From assembly GCA_019973155.2 (NCBI GenBank), contig BPQB01000127.1:1-55415 (forward strand): DNA of 55,415 nucleotides. The letters are read 5' to 3'. A program made the position numbers and the translations under genes. Below are positions 35,243 to 48,200 of the stretch, in pieces (position 1 is the first letter of the stretch; each line of letters starts with the position of its first letter). The notes under the pieces were generated by a model, which worked only from the letters and a program-made list of their open reading frames with translations, was not told where the DNA came from and ran no database searches. Source of the DNA: Phanerochaete sordida (lineage: Eukaryota > Basidiomycota > Agaricomycetes > Polyporales > Phanerochaetaceae).

Positions 35243-36033
35243 CGTCGTCGTCGTCAGAGAGGGTGTGCATGGTATCTGTCTGCTGCATATGGTCTGGGAA
35301 AGTGCGTGCTTAGCAAGACGGATGCTGGATTGCAGCGCTTTATCTAATCTTGGTTTGCTGCCGCATCTCCATCTAATCGCCTTTACGCGGGCCGGGTGTC
35401 GTGGGAAACTTTCAGGTATAATGCGGAGAGCAGTGCCAAAATGTGTAGGAAAACGATGGTTAAGTTGGCTATGTTGAGGCTTGAGTGGAGGGAGAGGATG
35501 GGACGTGGCAATGAAAGGAAGATGAAGACAGAATTGGGCGGTGACCTTGCACTTCGTCGTGAAGTAGGCTTAGCAAAGTTGGCTCGATGAGACATTTGGC
35601 TTCATTCGTGGTATCTTTGAGTGATTCATAGTTTAAACGTGACGCTTGCCATGGGTGGAAGGGAGGTGCGAGGATGGTGGTACTTACGGCTCAAGGCCTC
35701 ATTCGTACTTAAGCGCGCCCCATGCAGGACCCCGAACACCAGCGACCGCGCGCGCAAACGATGCTCGAATCCATCCCGAATCTCATCTTTTTAGGTCGCC
35801 CTGCTACTGTACGCGTCGAAAGCTATGGGTTAAGTAGTACTGTACGCGTATCTTTCAATTTTTTGTTTCTTTTTTGCTCAACTCCCCACGCGGCCTGCCT
35901 GACGGCTTGGGGCCGGATTCACTCAACACCACCCATAGCTCTACCTCCCCTATCGATATGTTTAGAGCATTTATTACCACGCTACTTTGTGGATAGGCCA
36001 TAATCAATGATCGGAGAATACATGGGTCGTGCA
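35243..36033. other. Intergenic region, no gene seen
   Basis: Promoter side of the carrier-like gene and 3' side of the urea carboxylase gene. No supportable coding exon or RNA. Confidence 0.4.
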
Positions 36034-39000
36034 CTACTTCAGCGTTACGAGAATGTCGCCTGCTTGCACTAGTGCGCCAGGCCGAACGTGGGTTCCGAAG
36101 TTGCGGACCACTTTTCCAACATTCTCTTCACCAGCCTCAACATTGACCTCTGTCTTCATCGCTTCCAGCACGAGAAGCACGTCTTCTGCCGCTCGGACGA
36201 CGTATCCGGGTTCGCAAGTCACTTTCCAAACAGACGCGGTGAGGGATGACTTCACCGATGAGCTGCCTGCGCCATCGTCTGCGGGACCATCAGCGATTGC
36301 TCAGAAGCAAGCAGGGTAAGACATACCGCCGGACACCTGCGATATGCCAACATTGCCTTGTGCAGCTTTCTCCTCCGACTTCCGCTGCTGCCATTTATGC
36401 AGCATCTGGGCTTCTCTGCAAGAGGAGAAATACTGGCATCAGAGTAGCCCGTACTGCGAGGAACAAAATATGCGCACCGTACTTCCTCTCTGGCAGTGCC
36501 TTCAGCTTGTTTGTGCTTGAATGCAACGACCTGGTCCTGAAGGGAGTCGACGAATGTGTCATACTCCGCCATCGAGAACGTCACCGGTTCAACCTGCCAC
36601 AGTCAACGTCGGTGTGGGGCATTAATTATGCTGAGTATGTTTACCTCAAATTGGTACTGCCCAGAGTCCAACCGACGTTCGATCTGTCCCAAACGCTGAA
36701 CAAGTGCACGGCAGTAGGAGAAGATATACGCAAACCTCGATGTATTCCTCCTCGGAAACAGCCTTGAATTTAACCTTTGCACAGGGTGATCAGCAGTAGG
36801 GACGGGCCTTGAAGCTTGAAATCTCAACGTACCTGATCAAAAGGCTGTAGCAACCAAGGCTGTTCAGGGGTCAATCCCTCCCCACGACCCCAGGTCTGCC
36901 ACGGTGACAGTGTACGACCGTACAGTTGATATCCACCTGGTGACTCGATAGGATAAATTGCTGCGACGAGACCGGCGATGGCGATGGCACCCTACGACAT
37001 CTGAATATTAAGCGTAACATTTTGTGACGTTAACGAACGTACGCGAGGCGTGTACGTTCGAGAGGGGTTCATCTTCTGCCCGACAAGACGACAGCGAGGA
37101 TCGATCTGAGTTCCCCATTTCTCGTCAGCACATGAGCACATGAGGAGGCGCGTCGGGCTTACAGGTACGAGGAACGGACATGCAAGATAGAACCCCACGC
37201 CAAACACGAGCTACACGCAAAAGCAGTTAGATAGCCACCGTCTCTCGAACGAAACGAGAGCGCACCCAATCGGTCTGTACCAGCAGCCTCAGGGCCTCCT
37301 GCGCACCACCCTCGAGCCCGTTGTTCCTCGCTAGATACTCGATGTTGCTTGGGAGGTAGACCGCTTCGTCGCGCATTGAGCGCATGTACCGCTCGAGCGC
37401 CTCGCGGCTCCAGCGGTCGTCGAGGACGATGGGGAACGTGATCTTGCGCCCGGGGAAGCAGGTGTCGGCCATGCTGTCAGGGAGCGAAGCCTCGACCTCG
37501 ACGAGCACTGCAAGGAGGTCGGACTGGGAGACAACTGTCGGGTCGAAGTGGATCTGCAAACTGGCTTCAGGTGCACGTCTGCTGCAGACGAGGGGTTGGG
37601 CTGACCATCGTAGATCGGATGCACGGCGCCATGGACCACACACCCGCGACTTCGCGGGCAGCTAGATCCTGCTCGAAGGCGTGGACCCGTGCGCGGACGT
37701 GGAAGTCGAGCAAGAGCTCGCCGAACTCCACCAAAATCGCAGAGTCCCCTGCCTGCTCTACGTCAGCGCCGTTCCGCCAATCGCCACGCATGTACATACC
37801 TGCCGAAAGACTGCGCTCGGCCTGCTTCCTCTAGCCGGCACAACATGTAGCTGCGGGTCCTGAGGTGTGTCTTCGAACGCCGTCGAGAACAGCGGCACGG
37901 GCTCGTCCGCCATCATTGAGGCCGGAAGCGAAGTTTGGTCGAGGTACTCGACCGTCATCGCCGACAGCGCCATCGCCTGCTCGAAGGAGATGCGCACAAA
38001 CTGCACGGTATCGCCCGGGCGGAGCTGGCCCAGCTTCCATCTGTGCCAAGCTCGTGAACACCACAACCTGTAGTGGAAGGGGCGCCACCTACAAGTCCGC
38101 CGTCGCGACCGTGCAGACGCACAGATAACCACCCATGTCCGGGCCCTCGTTCGTCAGGAGGACCGGCGTGTCTCCGTTGACGTTCACCGTTCCGAGCGCG
38201 TATCCATTGTCGTGGATATTGCTCGGGTGCGACCCGCCCTCGCCGCCGTTCGCACGCGCCCAGTCGATCGGCGGACCTTCGAGGCGGATGCCCATCCGGT
38301 TGCTCGCCGGGCTGACCTTCCAAGACGTGGCGAAAAACGCAGCGATACCGGCACGGGTGATGAAGGCCTCGTCGCAGTGAGGGCCGGAGAGGGCGTGGAG
38401 CATCCAGTGCGAGGGGTAGGACGGGCGCATCGAGAGAGGAAGCGACGACGGGAGGTCGCCGACAAAGTAAGCGCAATTTCCGAGAGCGAATTGATCTCCG
38501 GCTGTCAGAGCTCTGCCCTGTGAGCAGCGATTAGCAGTCCGAAGCGTAGTACAGCGACCAATGGACGTACTTGGTACCCGCCCAATCCCATGCTCGTGGC
38601 CTTCGAGCCAAGATACGACGGCACTTCCGGAAATCCACCCTTCACCGCCAGGTACACCCTGAACCCACGCTCCCCAACTGTCCCGACACTAAGCTTCCCG
38701 CCGGCGGGGACGTGCACCCGTCCCCACATCTTCACCGGCTGCCCGTCGACGGTGACCTTGACCTCCGCGCCCGTGATGGCCACGAGCGCGGGCACACGGA
38801 AGAGCAGTCGGCATCCAACGAGCGTGATCTCGAGGGCTTCCGTGCCCGGAGCGTTCCCCACGAGGATATTCGCAGCGCGGTACGCGAGCGAGTCCATGGG
38901 CCCGCTACGCGGGAGGCCGCGGCCAAGCAGCCGCCCAGGGTAGTCCTGCACTGTCGTTTCGAGGCCGCCGCTCAGCACATCGACGACCCTAAAGGGGAGC

Positions 39001-40714
39001 TTATTAGCCCTGTACTGAACGCCTTCCGATGCTTCGGCATACCTTGGCTTGTAGTCGAACGTATCGAGGAACTTGGCCGTCGCCTTCCCGCGCTGGAAGA
39101 CCTCCGACTGGCAGATTGCCTGCAAGTATGCAATGTTGTTCGGCGGGCCGTAAACCTTCGTCTCGGAGAGCGCCTCGCGCAGTCGCTCGATCGCTTGCCG
39201 CCGCGTCTCGCCGGACACGATGAGCTTCGCGACCAGCGGATCGAAGAACGGCGTCACAGCCGTGCCCGTGTTGATCCAGGTATCGACGCGGAGCCACGCC
39301 CGCGAGGGAAACGCGACGTGCTGTAACAGGCCTGGAGACGGCTTGAAGTTAGCCGTGGGGTTCTCGCAGTATATGCGAGCCTCGATGACATGCAGGTTCG
39401 ATGTTGTGTATGCTTGTTGGTCGAGGAGCGCAGGTGCCTGCGTCGTCTCGGCCACAGTTCTCTGTGCCACGCCTTGCAGGATCATGAGCTCGACAATGTC
39501 GAGTCCAGGATGCGCCACTTCGGTGACGGTGTGTTCAACCTATACCACAGTACCACGTCAGGCTGCTGAACAGCTTGTTCAAGATAAACACATGCCTGTA
39601 TGCGCGTGTTCATCTCCAGAAAGAAGAAATCTCCAGTTCTATCGTCGACGATGAACTCCACAGTGCCTTCAGAACATGTCAATAAGTATACCAAGATGGC
39701 CTCATGTATAACATACCAGCTGAGTTGTAGCGTATTTCGCGACAGAGGCGAACGGCTGCCTCGCACATTTTCTCGCGTATGCCTAAAACCGAGTGAGATT
39801 TTCTGACACCACATATGCAGAGCGCGATGCGCACCTGGATGCTCAATAAGAAACGGACTCGGGGTTTCCTCGATGACCTTCTGGTATCGTCGCTGTATGC
39901 TGCATTCGCGCTCTCCCATATGCACGACATGCCCGAGTCCGTTTCCGAACACCTATACCTTGTGTTAGGCGGATCGGGGCAATGAAGAGCAGAGGAATGC
40001 GCACCTGAATCTCGATATGACGACCGTCCGGGATATATTTCTCTATGAAGACGCCACTGTCGTGAAACAAAGACTGGAAGAGTCTGTGAGGCAGACAGGA
40101 CACTTTGAAAGGCTAAAACAGACCTTTGCACGTTGCTGCGTCGCCTCCAACTTTGCGCGCACCTCGCTCTCATCTTGGCAGACTACCAAGCCCATACCCC
40201 CACCTCCCGCTGTCGATTTCAACATCACCGGGAAGCCTATGCGAGCTGCGATATTCGAAGCTGCGTCTGCGTCTGCGACAAGTCCATCGGATCCAGGGAC
40301 AATCGGAACATTCGCGCGTGTGGCAGCAGCTCGCGCTTCGTGCTTCAGGCCCATGGCCCGAATGGTCTTCGCGTCCGGGCCCAGCCAAGTGACGCCGTTC
40401 TGCTCGAGCTCCGCCGCGAAGGGCGCGTTCTCGGCGAGAAAGCCGTAGCCAGGGTGTACGAGCGTGACATTGCGCGCCTTGCATATGTCGACGATGGCGG
40501 CCGCGTCGAGGTAGCCTCGCGAGCTCGACAGCGAGTCCACGTCGTCCGCGCGCAAGGGCACGGCTTCGTCTGCAAGCAGCACGTGCGGTGACGTAGCGTC
40601 GCTTCTGGTGTACACCGCGACGGTGGGGATCCCGAGCTTCGTTGCCGTCCGCAGGATGCGCACGGCGATCTCGCCGCGGTTCGCGATGAGCAGCTTCTGT
40701 CCGTTGAGCGACAT
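36034..40714 (-). CDS. Urea carboxylase, stand-alone, biotin-dependent (1246 aa, 19 exons)
   Basis: Carboxylates urea to allophanate using ATP, bicarbonate and biotin (family activity; related enzymes prefer guanidine). The 19 inferred exons run from 40124-40714 to 36034-36278 and sum to a clean frame. Domains: biotin carboxylase (about 1-460; [14 protein letters not shown]-grasp loop [23 protein letters not shown]), KipA/AHS2 (about 475-800; [15 protein letters not shown]), KipI/AHS1 (about 830-1080; [23 protein letters not shown]-like, GGYQLYGRT), and a biotinyl domain whose acceptor is K1207 in EAMKTE. The allophanate hydrolase half of yeast Dur1,2 is absent here, so a separate enzyme would be needed to finish urea breakdown. 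The intron at 39540-39595 has a GC donor. Confidence 0.93.
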
Positions 40715-41712
40715 GCCTGCGACGCAAAAGGGTGGAGAGTGAGCTCATCTTGCTGCGCATGTTGCCTGTATATGAGGCTCAACACCACGAGTACGCACCT
40801 CGCTGCAGATTCCCAGGCATCCAAACTTCACCCACTGATAAGCCCCTTCATCCCGCGTGACTTCAGATGTTCTCGTTTCCTGAGAAGCAAAATGCGGGCC
40901 TGGAAGGAAGAGAGTATTCTGAAATGCGTATCGCGTGTGCGGCCGTCGGGCCATGGGCCATGACTTCAACTCTGTAGGATGAACTTGAAGGTGCGCTGGC
41001 TAAGCAACATCCATTCCGACCCTGCATTCTGGAAGCACTACGAAGTCAAAGCGTCGTTGCGTTAATTCTTGAGAAAGACTGAGCTTGCAGCGCACGCTGC
41101 CTCGAGTTTGCTAGTCGATGTCGTCGAGCACAACGTACGACGGCGGTCTGTCAAGCGCGTCTGCGTGTGTTCAATTGAGTTCTGAATCGGCATGCCGGTC
41201 CGTACATCCGTGACACGGACGAGGGTGTAACGATGTTGAACCGACTCGCAGGTCGTTCCGCGGCAGCACCGGGCTTTTCTGAGCCCATGTACCAGGAAAT
41301 CTCCAGCGCAGTGTGTCCGCCCATGAGGAAAGCATGCGTGGAGGAGTCTCCGGGGTCCCGAAACCTTCGCTCCTGCCAGGAATTAGCGCGCATTCCTCCC
41401 GTCTGTGAACGACCTCCTACATGCAAGCTCCCGAAGGTGTCCGGTGGGGGCTCAAATGCCGCTAGAAAAGGTGTCAGAGACGGTCTCTGCTGTTCCCTTT
41501 TCCTCTCGTCTTGAATGTGCCCGCCTTTCAAACTTTTTGCGCTGCTCGCCGTCGGGAACGTTGTGTATGCTTGTTTGTTCCCACGGAGTCGTGTTTCGCG
41601 TGATTGGAGGCGACTCTCTCTCGTTCCTCGTCGTGTGCGACGTCCAGGTGGTCTGCGGGGTGTCAGTAGCGTCTGTAAAGCCATAGACAGATAGAACGTA
41701 GACGCGGGAACG
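40715..41712. promoter_or_regulatory. Divergent upstream region of urea carboxylase and TFIIS
   Basis: About 1 kb without a supportable gene between two divergently transcribed genes; both promoters must lie here. No GATA-factor cluster or TATA box could be assigned with confidence. Confidence 0.4.
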
Positions 41713-43149
41713 ATGTCGCAAGTGTCTGAGTTGAAGTCGCTCGTGAAACAACTCCAAAGCAATCCGACGGAGCAGGTACGCATACAATCCTCCCTACACC
41801 CTCCCTGTCAGTCCGGTTTCGCTGACGCATATCCCCTTTCGGCGTGCTGTGCCCCGTCTAGGACATCCTCGGGATCCTGCAGACTCTGAAAGAGACCCAG
41901 AATGTGTCCGAGGGTCTCTTGCGAGTGAGTGGCGGCTCCTCGTCTGCTGCCCCAACAGCGAGTGCTCACGCCCGTCCAAGGAAAGCAAGGCCGGTCTCGC
42001 CGTCGGGAAGCTGCGCACGCATGCCTCAAGAGTCGTCTCAGACCTCGCGAAGGAGATCGTGAAGAAGTGGAAGCAGGCAGTCGAGCAGGAGAAGCAGCAG
42101 GGTGGTGGCAAGTCCCCGTCGACGAATGCCGCCACAAAGCTCCCTCGTGCGTATCCTACGCCGTGTCCCGCAGCCGAATCGCTGACCCTGCAGCCCCAGT
42201 CCGCAAGCAGTCCATGTCTGTGCCACCCCCCGCGACGCCGACGACTCCGTCCAGCACCGGCACGCCGGGCAGCAACAAGTCCGACGTGCGAACCGCGAAG
42301 AGCGACGGCGTCGTTATCGCGAAGATGACGGGCGACGCGACGCGGGACAAGTGCCTCGAGCTCATCTACGACGCTCTGGCCTTTGACTCGGGAGCGCGTG
42401 AGTGCCTGCCTGCCCTCCCTGTGCCCGCTGATCCCCTGACCTGCTGCGCAGCGTCCGAGCAGATCCTCGGCAAGGCAAAGGCAATCGAGACAGTCGTCAT
42501 GAACGACAACGGCGGGGTCACGGCGCAGTACAAGTCCAAGATCCGCACGCTCTTCGTGAACCTGAAGGACAAGAACAACCCCGGCCTCCGTGAGAGCGTC
42601 GTCGCAGGAGACCTGCCAGTTGCCCGGTTCTGCAAGATGTCGAGCGCGGTGCGTCGCCTGTGCAATGAGGGATCAGCGCATGCTGATGATCTGCTGGCCT
42701 GCAGGAAATGGCTTCCGAAGAGCGGAAAGCAGCGGACAAGAAAATCAGGGAAGAAAACCTGTTCAAAACTCTGGGTGCTGAAGAAGTGCAGGCGGAGACT
42801 GATGCTTTCCAATGTGGACGGTGCAAGCAGGTGCGTAAATCTTCGAATGGTCTGGAGAATCAACGCTCATTGCTCCAAAGCGCAAATGCCGGTACCGTCA
42901 AGCACAAACGCGTAGCGCTGATGAACCTATGACCGTGAGTGCCGCGCTCCTTGTTTTTCCTACCGAGTTACTAACCTGCCTGTTTGCAGACATTCGTAAC
43001 GTATGTCATGCCCGTCATCCTCCCTAAAGCACGCTACTCACACGTTTCTTGCGCAACAGCTGTACTGTATGTAACAACAGGTACGCCTTCCTCACCCTTT
43101 GCTTGCTTCCTGCTTGCTGACGGAGACTCCCAGATGGAAGTTCTCATAA
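41713..43149 (+). CDS. Transcription elongation factor TFIIS (306 aa, 10 exons)
   Basis: Rescues backtracked RNA polymerase II by stimulating transcript cleavage in the nucleus. Exons 41713-41775, 41862-41924, 41981-42146, 42194-42397, 42452-42648, 42705-42830, 42881-42934, 42990-43000, 43060-43080 and 43134-43149. N-terminal LW domain (about 1-85), a Ser/Pro/Thr linker, central domain (DKCLELIYDAL to RFCKMSS, about 140-240), and C-terminal zinc ribbon with C268, C271, C296 and C299 plus the catalytic acidic pair D287-E288 (SADEPMT). The protein ends NNRWKFS. The ribbon is spread over five exons, three of them only 11, 21 and 16 bp, which automated models may miss. Length matches yeast Dst1 (309 aa). 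Confidence 0.93.
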
Positions 43150-43806
43150 GCCTCCGACATCACTTGCCTCCTGCTATGGTACATTTTCTATAATCAGTGT
43201 TACTCGCTCCGCTTCGTCCTCCGAAGGACCTGTTCTTGTCGCTTGGTCCCTCTCGTCGCTTGCTGCTTTCCTACTACGTTGTATGCTACTCCGCGCCTTC
43301 TTTCGCTGCCGTTACCCCACAGGCAATACGAGCTGTAACATCTACCATCCCCTCTGTTTATCTGCGGAGCGTTTGAAGTATTGCAAGAGGTAGGTTCGCT
43401 GCCGGCTGACTACGCTCGGACATTCCAGGTGAGACTCCCGCCGCTTGCCTAGTCTGCGACCCTTGCTTAGCTTCGTGTTATAGCACACGCCTTGGCATCG
43501 CCATGACTGCGCGACGCCGAGCAGGTTAACTTGAAGTTCGTCGCTCCGCACAGCGTTCGAATCCTCCTCGCGGGACGTCCTCGGCATGTTGGCATCTGCC
43601 AGGACAAGCGCACGCCGCATGTCGTGCAGCGCGCTCTAGCGGCCATACACAGGAGCGCTGCGCTTGGCAGCGGTGGCAGTCGGCGTACGCTGGTGAGCGT
43701 GGATGCTCTACCGTCGTTGCTTTGATGATTCGCCTTGGCAGACTCGAGGTGGTCGAGGTATAAAGCCTGCAGCACAGGCCAAAAGGTGGCCGTAGCTACC
43801 TTTCTG
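43150..43806. other. Spacer between TFIIS and isochorismatase 2
   Basis: No gene is seen. The end holds the TATA box of the next gene. Confidence 0.4.
43759..43764 (+). promoter_or_regulatory. TATA box of isochorismatase 2
   Basis: TATAAA lies 48 bp before the ATG at 43807 and supports that start over the internal ATG at 43854. Confidence 0.65.
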
Positions 43807-44752
43807 ATGATGGCACACATTGTGTGCGTGGCGGCCTTAATCATATCCGTCATATGCGCGTCCGGTATGTCCTGGTCGACGACCACTACTGTCTATCGCT
43901 GACAGCGAGTTGTTCAGCGCGGGCGTTCACGTATGACCGTCTCGACAAGACCGACAGCATGCTGCTCATCTGCGACATAGAAGAGGGCCTCTACTCCGTC
44001 GTGCACGACCAGTCTCCTCTCACGTTCCGGGCGAAATTCCTCGCACACGCGGCGATTGGCAAAATGTTCGACTTGCCTGCGGTCATTGCTGCTGTCGGTA
44101 CTCGAGGTGCGCAGACTCACGTGTCCAGAGGTTCAGTGCTTGGTGACGCGTCTGGTCACCGATTAGGCCCTAACGGACCACTCGTCCCAGAGATCCTCGC
44201 GCTCCTCCCCAACGCAACCGTCATCGAACGTCCAGGAGAGATCAGCCCTTGGGACAACCCCGCCATCAAGTCCGCCATCGCGGCCACGGGCAAAAAACAA
44301 GCCATAATCGCGGGCATCGTCACCGACGTACGCCACCTCGCTACTCATAACGCAGCTCCTGACGCCCCGCCCGCAGGTCTGCGTGACGTCGCTGGCGTTG
44401 GGCCTGCTGCAGGACGGCTACAGCGTGTTCGTGCACAGCGACGCCTCGGGCGCGTTCGATGTGCGGTCGGCGTCCGACGCGAAGGACCGCTTGCGCGGCG
44501 CCGGCGTCAGCGTGCTCTCGACGTTCGCCGTCGCACTCGAGCTCATGCGCGACTGGAGGAGCTCGCCTGGCCAGCGCGAGTTGCTGCCTTTCTTTGACGA
44601 GTACGTTTGTATAGCGCCTCTTTTTGGCCCTGACGGAGTATTGACGACGCCCTAGGTACCTCCCGCAGTACGGCTTCCTTGCCAGGAATCACGATGCAGC
44701 TATTAGGGATGGGACCTTGTCCGGGTTAAACACTACTATGTGGCACCTTTAG
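43807..44752 (+). CDS. Isochorismatase-family hydrolase, copy 2, with signal-peptide-like exon (242 aa)
   Basis: Paralog of the gene at 32.5 kb. Exons 43807-43864, 43918-44106, 44167-44327, 44377-44600 and 44656-44752; exons 3 and 4 have the same lengths (161 and 224 bp) and all four introns sit at matching sites. Catalytic residues are present: Asp in LICDIEEG, Arg in VIERPGEISPWDN, and Cys in GIVTDVCVTS. Exon 1 differs wholly: it encodes a hydrophobic leader (MMAHIVCVAALIISVICASA) resembling a signal peptide, so this copy may enter the secretory pathway. Secreted isochorismatases are known effectors in some plant pathogens, but this YcaC-like type is not shown to be one. ATG at 43810 is an equally good start. 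Confidence 0.86.
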
Positions 44753-45255
44753 AAGGACCAATGCCTTGCATACCCTCTTGTACTGGCTGGTCTGACATCT
44801 GAGGGTGAACGGATGGCGGATGCTTGGGATATCTCGAGTATCGTACGTAATTTCCCATGGCTAGGTGCCGCGACCACCCTACACGTTCCCTCGGGGCACG
44901 ATTGCATCAAATCTAGTAGTTCATTTGTACCCCTGGAACACAGCAAGGGTAGACGATATAGCTACAATTACGCGTGCTGAACACGCTGTAGATTCATATC
45001 AATCGCATCTTATGGGGCAACGTGTCTTCCGCCGGGTCAGACCAACCACCAACTTCGACATTCGGCTTTTGACCATTGACGTACATGCTGACTTGGCGTG
45101 TCCCGGCAAAGTAGACGAGGGGAATGGGTATAACATCCTTCTAATGTACACCGCTTTTTACATACAGGGATAGAGAAAAGAAAGCATCGTAAGATAGTGC
45201 ACCGCGCGCGGCGCTAGCCCCTCGTTAACCTACACAAACCCCATGCACGACGACC
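44753..45255. other. Convergent 3' spacer, no gene seen
   Basis: About 500 bp between isochorismatase 2 and the minus-strand lipid synthase gene; nothing supportable. Confidence 0.4.
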
Positions 45256-48200
45256 TCAAGCCTTGACAGCGCGGTAGAAGCTCGCGTACTACACGCCACG
45301 CATGTCAGCTCATCGAGCGGCAACTACAAGAAAGCACACGCACCATGTTCACGCGGTCGATGGGGCCCTCGCCAGGCCTGCGGATGCCGAGCGCCTCGAC
45401 CAGGAAGCCCTTGTCGACAAAGTTGCGGATGTACCACGGCTCGCGCGCGGCTGAGCGCCAGTACACCGCGCCGCCCTTGGCCAGCGCGCGGTGCATCTGC
45501 GCGATCTCCGCGTCGAGCGGGCAGTGCGTCGCCTGCGGGGGCGTCAGCGGTGGACACATCAAGCGGAGGGCGCACGCACGACGTTCGGGTCGAACCAGTC
45601 CATGTGGTCCATGACCACCATCTTCGTGATCGAGCCGTCGGCGAGGCCCTGCAGCGCGCTGTGCACGGGTCAGATGGCGTGCATGTGGAGGGCGGGAGAT
45701 GCGTACTTCATGATGGAGTCCGTGTGCAGGCGGAACGCGTCGAGCAGCGCGCAGTTGTTTTCTTGCAGCTGCGCGAAGCCCTCGGGCTTCAAGAAGAGCG
45801 GGCACGACTCGCGCGTGTAGCGTCCGAGGAGGCACAGCAGGTAGTGGTACGCCCCCGTGCGCATGTGCGTCTCGCTGGTGGTCTCGTCAGCGCACGCAGC
45901 CACAGCGCCCGCCGCCGGCACTCACTGCGCGATCGGGTCGAGCGTCTCCGCGGCGTACTCCATCGCCGAGACACCCTCCTTGAGGAAGCAGTTCATCTGG
46001 TTGATCGGCACGCCGAGCGCGTTCCAGAGGAAGACCGGGTTCGCGAGGAACAGGCGCGCGATCCACGGCGCGAGGAGCACGGGGCGGAGGTGCTCGTCCC
46101 AGATGCGGCCCTGCTCCGCGACGGTCTCGGCCGCGGCCATGCGCGCGACCCAGCGGCGCACGCCGCCGAGCGCGAACGCGTACTTGGCGACGCGCAGCGC
46201 GTGCCCCGAGTAGCCGCGCATGTGGAAGCCCGTGCGGAACGCGCTCGTGTTCGCGCGCCAGAACTGGTACGCGACGGACGACAGGAACGGCGAGAGCTTC
46301 AGGTCGAGCACGTCCTCGAAGTTCGCGAGCCGCCCCTCGCCGAACATCGCCCAGAACTCCTCGTACGTCAGCGCCGACGCCGCCGCGAGCTTCAGCTCGA
46401 GCAGGTGGCCCTGGCACGGGTTCATGTCGACGCAGTGGATCCGCCGCGGACGCGCGCTGATCGCGTAGTGCAGCGCGTTGTCGCCCGCGGACGTGATGAC
46501 GAAGAGCGAGTCGTCGCGCGAGATGTTGAGGTGCTTCATGTCGACCTCGGGGTCTTCCCACTGTGCACAGAGCGCGGTCAGCCGATGGCACTCTCGCGCA
46601 GGCGCACGTACGCACCGTGAAGCCGTAGATCCACGAGCGGAACTCGCTGTGCTCCTTCTGCTCGAGGAAGGGCAGGCGCCAGAAGCGGGCCTGGTAGTGG
46701 AACGACGAGAGCGGGAAGGCGAGCTTGTCGGCCGAGGCCTTGCTGTTGAGCACCGCGGGCCCGAGCTCGAGCTCGGGCATGTCCAGGATCGTCGACGCGG
46801 CCGACGAGAACGACGGCGTCGGGCTGTTGGGGCCCATCGGCGGCGAGTGCAGCGGCGTGATGTGGCCCGAGCCGGCGGTGTTGCCGGCCTCGATCTCGAA
46901 CGCCTTGAACGCGCGCGCGGTCGAGCGGGAGCGCGAGCAGCCGACGAAGACGTAGTACGGGCTGCGGACGTCTGTCAGCACGCGAAGGTCATCAATCAGA
47001 GCAGCGGCTCACATTTGGACCAGCCAAGGGACCATGTGGTTGCGGCCATTGTACGATCTGGGAAAAAAATAAGGCACCGAGACGTAGAAAAAAACCAGAC
47101 GTCATACTTGATCCTGAAGAGCATGCGGGTGAGCTGACGGAACGCGAAGCAATGACGAAGGACTTACGTTCCGAATCGGTACTCTAGGTATTCGCGACGG
47201 GCGGATGACAGAGATACATGGTCAAGGTCGAACCTACAAGCAAAATTGAGCACATACAGTCAACAAAATCCTCGTGAAACGCACCAAATCTGCCAGAACC
47301 ACCGACTCCAGAAGCCAGTGCGGCGCTCGTTACCGTTGCCGATCGCTCGCTCGAGGGGCGTGCTCGCGCGCGAGGACGTGTAGAAGTCGGCGACCCCGAG
47401 GAGGCCCGCCGGGTCCAGGCTGGGGACGCGTCAGCGACGTCTCGCGCAGATCCGCAATGAATTACACGTACAGCTCGTCGATGCGGTCGAGCAGCGCAAA
47501 GTACGACGGAATCATCGAGAGCGAGTAGCTGAGCGTGAACAGGCTGGGCGTCCCGTGAGCACTGGTGCACTTCGCGCGTGCGCGAGAGGGCACGCACCTG
47601 ACGGCCCCGCGCGCAGTGACGAGGTTGCTGTCCCACTCGGGTAGGCTGAAGAACGTGGCGTCCTGGCAGAGCACCTGCACGTGGTTCCAGCCCCGCGCGA
47701 CAAACCGCCGGCGCGCGACGTCGAGCAACCTACGCGATTATAAGTGTCCGAATGCGCGGGAATTCAACTGTCGACTCACGGTTGGCACAGGTCGATGAGG
47801 TACACGCTGTCAAAGTCCTTGATCGGGAAGTACTTGTCCATCTCCTCGATGTTGAAGCCTTCGCGCCAGGGTTAGTTCAGTGGGCAAAGTTTGGACCGCG
47901 GGCACGCACCGGTTCCGCCGCCAATGTCGACCCAGACCAGCGGCTTCGTGGGGTTCTCCTTCTTCATCTGGCGGAGGTGCGCCGCGCAGAGGCGGAGGAG
48001 GGTGTGTCTTCCACGCAGGAGTCGGTGCCGTGTGGCGTCATACACTGCGCAGCATCATCAGTTGACCGCGGCTGCTGCTTCTTTGGGCAGCGAAACCTAC
48101 CATCAGCCTGGCCTGCGTAGAACTGTTGCGCGTTGAATATGAATATCAATCATGGGCTGTCACGACCGGGTGGGCGAAGCTTACGCTGTCCAATCTCTGT

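Noticed and set aside
43530..43575. GTTCGAATCC, resembling a tRNA B box
   Set aside because: No A box or cloverleaf could be formed around it.
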